From Hymenobacter chitinivorans DSM 11115 (lineage in GTDB: Bacteria > Bacteroidota > Bacteroidia > Cytophagales > Hymenobacteraceae): DNA of 64,000 nucleotides. Of the stretch, positions 59,712-64,000 are shown one piece after another; the stretch's first letter is position 1; every line of letters starts with the position of its first letter. The stretch is taken from positions 124,001 through 188,000 of the forward strand of contig NZ_PGFA01000003.1 in NCBI RefSeq assembly GCF_002797555.1, written 5' to 3'. A program made the position numbers and the translations under genes. The notes under the pieces are model-generated. The model saw only the letters and a program-made list of their open reading frames with translations. It did not search any database and had not been told where the DNA came from.

Positions 59712-60088
59712 AATAATAATATGCCTTGCTATATAATTTATAATGCTCTACACCTGCAGAGCAGTGAAGGCGGGAGCAAGTAGTATAGTTGGCCGCATAA
59801 TTCCTAGTTCGTAATTAAAGCTGCGTATCAACACTGCGATTGAAAGGACGAAAAAGCATAATCACGGGACTTCCGCGGCGCTAACTTGTGAAATGCTTTG
59901 CTTTCTTTGGCAACGGGTATGGCCTGGGCGGGATTTTGGCCGTCGGGAATAGCCCGCCGCGGCGCGATGACCCGGCGGAATGGGAACTGGCAGCGGACAA
60001 AACCTGGGGCTGGCCGTTGCTGTTTGGCCCGTTCAGCCGTAGGCCGGATAGTACCGCTCCCGGGTCTGTTTACCATTTTACTTTCTCT
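59712..60088. other. Divergent region between lanA2 and the cellulase-like gene
   Basis: This 377-bp gap holds the lanA2 upstream region (AT-rich, with TATAAATTATATAG on the minus strand and CTGCTCTGCAG) and the promoter of the glycoside hydrolase. No gene is seen; the frame from 59888 is an upstream extension without support. Confidence 0.55.
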
Positions 60089-62662
60089 ATGCCATCCGCT
60101 CTTCCCTGGCTGCTCGGCCTTGCGGCCCTCGTGTTTAGCCTTTGCCCGGCGGCCCGGGCCCAAACCCCGCCGCCCACCGGCGACGTGTACGTAGACGGGC
60201 AGGGCGTGCTGCGCTGGCAGCAGACCAAGCGGGAAGTGGCCTTGTTTGGGGTCAATTACACCGCCCCGTTTGCCCACGCCTACCGGGCCCAGCAGGCCGT
60301 GGGCGGCAGCGCCGAAAAGGCCATCGACCAGGATGTGTACCACCTTGCGCGCCTGGGCCTCGACGCCTTTCGGATTCACGTCTGGGACGTGGAAATTACT
60401 GACACGCTGGGCAATCTGCAGCAGAATGAGCACTTGCGCCTGCTCGACTACCTGGTGGCCCAACTCAAGCAGCGCGGCATCAAGGTTATTCTGACGCCCA
60501 TTGCTTACTGGAACAACGGCTACCCCGAGAAGGACTCCGGCACGGGCTTTTCCAGCATGTATTCCAAAGTGCAGGCCTACACCAATCCGCGGGCCATCCG
60601 GGCCCAGGAAAACTATCTGACGCAGTTTCTCAACCACCGCAACCAGTACACCCGGCTGCTCAACCGCGAAGACCCTGACATTCTCGCCTTTGAGGTCTGC
60701 AACGAGCCCCGCTACCAGCAGCCGGCGGCCCAGGTAACGGCCTTTGCCAACCGCATGGTGGCCGCTATGCGGGCTACAGGCTACGGCAAGCCCATTTTCT
60801 ACAACATTGCCGAAAACCCGGAAGTGGAAGACGCCATCCTGGCCGCCAACGTGGATGGGCTGACGTTTCAGTGGTACCCGGCCGGCCTAGTGAGCGGGCA
60901 CACGCTGCGCGGCAATTTGCTGCCCCACGTGGACCAGTACCCCATTCCGTTTCGGCAGGACCCGCGGTTTCGGCGCCGGGCCAAGCTGGTGTACGAGTTT
61001 GAGTCGGGCGACATAATCCAGCCGGTGATGTACCCGATGATGGCCCGCAGCTTCCGGGAAGCCGGGTTTCAGTGGGCCACCCAGTTTGCCTACGACCCGC
61101 TGGCCATTGCCTACGCCAACACCGAGTACCAGACCCACTATCTGAACCTGGCCTACACCCCGGCCAAAGCCCTGAGCCTGCTTATTGCCGGCAAGGTATT
61201 TCGCCGGGTGGGGCGGGGCCAAAGCTTCGGGCGCTACCCCGCCGACTCCGTCTTCGATGCCTTCCGGGTGAGCTACCGGCGGGGGCTGAGCGAGATGAGC
61301 ACCGAGGAGGAATTTTACTACACGGCTTCTACACAAACGATTGTCAAGAAAGTGGCCAAGCTACGGCACGTGGCCGGTGTGGGCAGCTCCCCACTGGTGC
61401 AGTACGGGGGCTCGGGGGCCTACTTCCTGGACCGGGTGGCGCCGGGCATGTGGCGGCTGGAAGTGCTGCCCGACGCGGTGCCTATCCGGGACCCGTTTGA
61501 AACGGCCTCCCTGCAAAAGCCCGTGACTCAGATTCTGTGGAACGACCAGCCCCTGCGCCTCGCGCTGCCCGAGCTGGGGCCCCGCTTTACGCTGCGCGGC
61601 CTCAATGAAGGCAACACCGCCCAGGCACAGGCCACCGACGGCCGCCTGACGGTGCGGCCGGGCGTGTACCTGCTGGCCGCGGCCGGCAAGCAAACCAGCG
61701 CCTGGACGGCCGATTCGCCGTTGGGTTCGTTGCGCCTGGGCGAGTTTGCGGCCCCGGCGCCCACCAAGCTCGGGCCCCAGGTACGCCACACCCCGCCGGC
61801 CCAGGCCACGGCCGGGCAGCCCCTCATTATCCGGGCCACGCTGACCGGCATTGAAGCCGCCGACAGTGTATTTCTGGTGGCCCAGCACTACTACGGCCGT
61901 ACGCGGGTGCTCCCCGTGCGGCAGCCGGCGTATGCCACCGTGGAAGCCACCGTGCCGGCCGAGCTGACCACCGCCGGCTTGCTGCGCTATTGGCTGGTGC
62001 TGAAAAAGGCCGGGCAGCCGCTCACCTTTCCCGGCGGCTTCCGCGGCCAGCCCCAGGAATGGGACTTTTTCTCCCCGGAGCATTGGGAAGTGCCGCTGGT
62101 AACGGCCCAAACGCCGCTGTTCCTGTTTCGGGCTGCCGCCGACCAAGGCCAGGTGGAAGCCCGCAGCCTGAGCCGCACCGCCTGGACGGAGTACGTCACG
62201 ACCGAAGCGGCCGGGGCGCTGGCGCTGCGCTTCGTGCAGGGCGAGGCCAAAGAGGCTGCGGCTCCGGCCGCCGAAACCGGGCCGGCCGCCTGCCTGCGGG
62301 CTTACTACGGTGACAAGCTGCCGGCCCGCCGCCAGGATTTGAGCGGCTTTACGGAGGTGGTAGTCAAGGCCCGGGCCAGCCGGCCGGTGGGGGCGCAGGT
62401 GGTGCTGGCCACCCAGGATGCCGCCGCCTTTGCCGCGCCCGTACCGCTAACTACTGAGCTGCGCGAAATCCGGATTCCGCTGAGTAGCTTCAACGCCAGT
62501 GCTTTACTGCTGAGCCCGAGGCCGTATCCGGGTTTTTTGCCGCTGCGCTTCCAAAGTTCTAACCCCGGCCCGCTGCGGCTGGCCGACACCGAAGTGGTGC
62601 AGCTGCTGGTAGATGCCGCCGCGGCTACCCAGGTTGATATTGAGTCGATTTTCCTGCGGTAA
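60089..62662 (+). CDS. Secreted cellulase-type glycoside hydrolase (GH5-like)
   Basis: This 857-aa enzyme starts at the ATG at 60089, giving a signal (ending CPAARAQ). A TIM-barrel follows: FGVNYTAPFAHAYRAQQAVG, LDAFRIHVWDVEITD, FEVCNEPRYQQP with the likely acid/base Glu near residue 205, and KLVYEFESGDIIQ with the likely nucleophile Glu near 303. The last 400 residues form beta-sandwich domains, possibly sugar-binding. The family is close to GH5/cellulase-like clans; exact specificity is not readable. It precedes a GH2 beta-galactosidase-like gene by 84 bp, so the two may act on the same polysaccharide. Confidence 0.83.
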   Translation: MPSALPWLLGLAALVFSLCPAARAQTPPPTGDVYVDGQGVLRWQQTKREVALFGVNYTAPFAHAYRAQQAVGGSAEKAIDQDVYHLARLGLDAFRIHVWDVEITDTLGNLQQNEHLRLLDYLVAQLKQRGIKVILTPIAYWNNGYPEKDSGTGFSSMYSKVQAYTNPRAIRAQENYLTQFLNHRNQYTRLLNREDPDILAFEVCNEPRYQQPAAQVTAFANRMVAAMRATGYGKPIFYNIAENPEVEDAILAANVDGLTFQWYPAGLVSGHTLRGNLLPHVDQYPIPFRQDPRFRRRAKLVYEFESGDIIQPVMYPMMARSFREAGFQWATQFAYDPLAIAYANTEYQTHYLNLAYTPAKALSLLIAGKVFRRVGRGQSFGRYPADSVFDAFRVSYRRGLSEMSTEEEFYYTASTQTIVKKVAKLRHVAGVGSSPLVQYGGSGAYFLDRVAPGMWRLEVLPDAVPIRDPFETASLQKPVTQILWNDQPLRLALPELGPRFTLRGLNEGNTAQAQATDGRLTVRPGVYLLAAAGKQTSAWTADSPLGSLRLGEFAAPAPTKLGPQVRHTPPAQATAGQPLIIRATLTGIEAADSVFLVAQHYYGRTRVLPVRQPAYATVEATVPAELTTAGLLRYWLVLKKAGQPLTFPGGFRGQPQEWDFFSPEHWEVPLVTAQTPLFLFRAAADQGQVEARSLSRTAWTEYVTTEAAGALALRFVQGEAKEAAAPAAETGPAACLRAYYGDKLPARRQDLSGFTEVVVKARASRPVGAQVVLATQDAAAFAAPVPLTTELREIRIPLSSFNASALLLSPRPYPGFLPLRFQSSNPGPLRLADTEVVQLLVDAAAATQVDIESIFLR

Positions 62663-62746
62663 ATGCCGCTTGCTCACCCGCTGCGGGCCCGGTGCCTTCG
62701 GCCAGCTGGGTATCTTGCCACTCCATTTGCTTCCAAACTCTTCCGC

Positions 62747-64000
62747 ATGCGCTTTTCTTCTTCCTTTCTGGCCCTGCTCCTGATGGTGGCCGCCCCGGCC
62801 CTGGCCCAGTCGCGGCAGGATATTCTGCTGACTTCCGACTGGAAATTTACCAAGGGCGACGTGGCCGGCGCGGCCCAGCCCGGCTTCCAGGACGCCAAGT
62901 GGCAAACCGTGCGCGTGCCCCACGACTGGGCCATCTACGGTCCGTTTAGCAGCACCAACGACTTGCAGCAGGTCAAGATTGAGCAGAACAACGAGAAGCA
63001 GGCTACCACCAAAGCCGGCCGCACCGGCGGGCTGCCCTTTATCGGCACGGGCTGGTACCGGCGGCGGCTGGCGGTGCCGGGCTTCGGGCCGGGCAAGCGC
63101 GCCGAGCTGGTCTTCGACGGGGCCATGAGCAACGCCCACGTGTTTGTGAACGGCAAGGAAGTGGGCTACTGGCCCTACGGCTACAACTCGTTTCACTTCG
63201 ATATCACCCCGTTTTTGAGCCCGGGCGGCGGCGCCAATACCCTGGCCGTGCGCCTGGAAAACCAGCCCGAAGCCTCGCGCTGGTACCCCGGCGCCGGCCT
63301 CTACCGCAACGTGCACCTGGTCGTTACCGATGAGGTGCACATCCCGGTGTGGGGCACCTACGTCACCACGCCCACCATCACCGCCGACTTTGCCAAGGTA
63401 AAGCTGCGCACCGCAGTAGCCGGCGCCACGGCGGCCCAGAGCCTGCGCCTCGACACCGAAATCCGGGATGCGGCGGGCACGGTGGTAGCCACCACCAGTA
63501 CGCCCCTGGCCGCTACCGACGGGCAGCAGTTCGAGCAAAACCTGGTGGTGCCCCAGCCCCGGCTTTGGTCGCCGGAAACGCCGGTGCTCTACACGGCCAC
63601 CTCGAAGCTGTACGCCGGCTCGGTGCTCAAAGACGAGTATCAGACCCGCTTCGGTATCCGCTCGTTTACGTTTGAGGCCAACAAGGGCTTTTCGTTGAAC
63701 GGGCAGCCGCGCCGCTTCCGGGGCGTGTGCAACCACCACGACCTGGGCCCCCTGGGCGCGGCCATCAACCCGGCCGCCCTGCGCCGGCAGCTGACCTTGC
63801 TCAAGGACCTGGGCGCCGACGCCATCCGGACGACTCACAACATGCCGGCCCCGGAGCTGGTGAGTTTGGCCGACGAAATGGGCTTTATGCTGATTGTGGA
63901 GTCGTTTGACGAGTGGAAAAAGCCCAAGGTCAAGAACGGCTACAGCCAGTACTTCGACGAGTGGTCGGAGCGCGACGTGGTGAACATGGTGCACCGGGAC
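62747..64000 (+). CDS. Glycoside hydrolase family 2 protein (partial)
   Basis: The gene starts at MRFSSSFLALLLMVAAPALA (ATG at 62747) and runs off the right edge; 418 codons are seen. A GH2 sugar-binding jelly roll (PHDWAIYGPFSSTND, GTGWYRRRLAVPGFG, FDGAMSNAHVFVNGKEVGYW, SRWYPGAGLYRNVHL) leads into an Ig-like domain. The TIM-barrel start follows (FRGVCNHHDLGPLGAAINPA, GADAIRTTHNMPAPEL). Catalytic Glu residues lie beyond the window. It is probably a periplasmic beta-galactosidase or relative. Confidence 0.93.
   Translation, partial: MRFSSSFLALLLMVAAPALAQSRQDILLTSDWKFTKGDVAGAAQPGFQDAKWQTVRVPHDWAIYGPFSSTNDLQQVKIEQNNEKQATTKAGRTGGLPFIGTGWYRRRLAVPGFGPGKRAELVFDGAMSNAHVFVNGKEVGYWPYGYNSFHFDITPFLSPGGGANTLAVRLENQPEASRWYPGAGLYRNVHLVVTDEVHIPVWGTYVTTPTITADFAKVKLRTAVAGATAAQSLRLDTEIRDAAGTVVATTSTPLAATDGQQFEQNLVVPQPRLWSPETPVLYTATSKLYAGSVLKDEYQTRFGIRSFTFEANKGFSLNGQPRRFRGVCNHHDLGPLGAAINPAALRRQLTLLKDLGADAIRTTHNMPAPELVSLADEMGFMLIVESFDEWKKPKVKNGYSQYFDEWSERDVVNMVHRD

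Noticed and set aside
62504..63994. 496-aa open frame opposite the two glycoside hydrolases
   Set aside because: Spans two real genes on the other strand and has no recognisable domain.

Overview
The window looks like chromosomal DNA from a high-GC member of the Bacteroidota, most likely Hymenobacter or a close relative (Cytophagales). Supporting signs are type IX secretion (T9SS) sorting-type C-termini and the LPVEL-type segment, SusA-like amylases, the 'SSTKGMLVPRMTQAQR' tail-fibre-like repeats, TAnnTTTG promoter elements, an almost complete lack of Shine-Dalgarno sites, and several Hymenobacter-style hypothetical proteins. This assignment is inferred from gene content. No rRNA or other taxonomic marker apart from L21/L27 is present.

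Layout. 1-4197: a minus-strand operon of secreted proteins with three tandem phage tail-collar paralogues, two with Tat-like signals, ending in an LPVEL-type exported protein. 4377-6378: a GDSL esterase and a coupled pair, a YqcI/YcgG (GntA-like) haem oxygenase plus a DUF1989 protein. 6660-17106: alpha-glucan use, with a phosphorylase-like enzyme lacking the usual PLP lysine, two periplasmic GH13 amylases and an MFS maltose-type transporter. A 480-bp inverted-repeat element carrying a GxxExxY nuclease-fold gene sits inside this stretch. 17647-31115: assorted single genes (glycosyltransferase, c-type haem lipoprotein, pectin methylesterase, Hsp20, Ste24-like protease, AraC plus SDR, membrane proteins). 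31342-35040: a lower-GC accessory patch with a 41-bp palindrome array, a cREC protein, a SUKH-3-type immunity protein bracketed by two 264-bp palindromic repeats, and small orphan genes. 35168-44094: ribonucleotide reductase nrdA and nrdB split by a large T9SS protein, then L21/L27. 44200-51059: cyclase, hydrolases, HemW, a BamA/TamA-like protein and an initiator tRNA. 51223-59711: a complete-looking class II lanthipeptide operon (two mersacidin-like precursors, LanM, C39-peptidase ABC exporter, HlyD adaptor, DoxX-like membrane protein). 60089-64000: secreted glycoside hydrolases.

The strongest candidate for an undescribed system is the lanthipeptide operon: class II, Gram-negative, with a mersacidin-type TxSxEC core motif and a pentanucleotide repeat just upstream of lanM. 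The second theme is structural. Three genes (phosphorylase, a 231-aa orphan, nrdA) each have a second copy of their 3' end lying beyond inserted cargo genes. Several intergenic regions carry phased palindrome arrays (21-bp and 41-bp periods) or large inverted repeats built from short repeated words. All calls come from reading the sequence; no database search was run.
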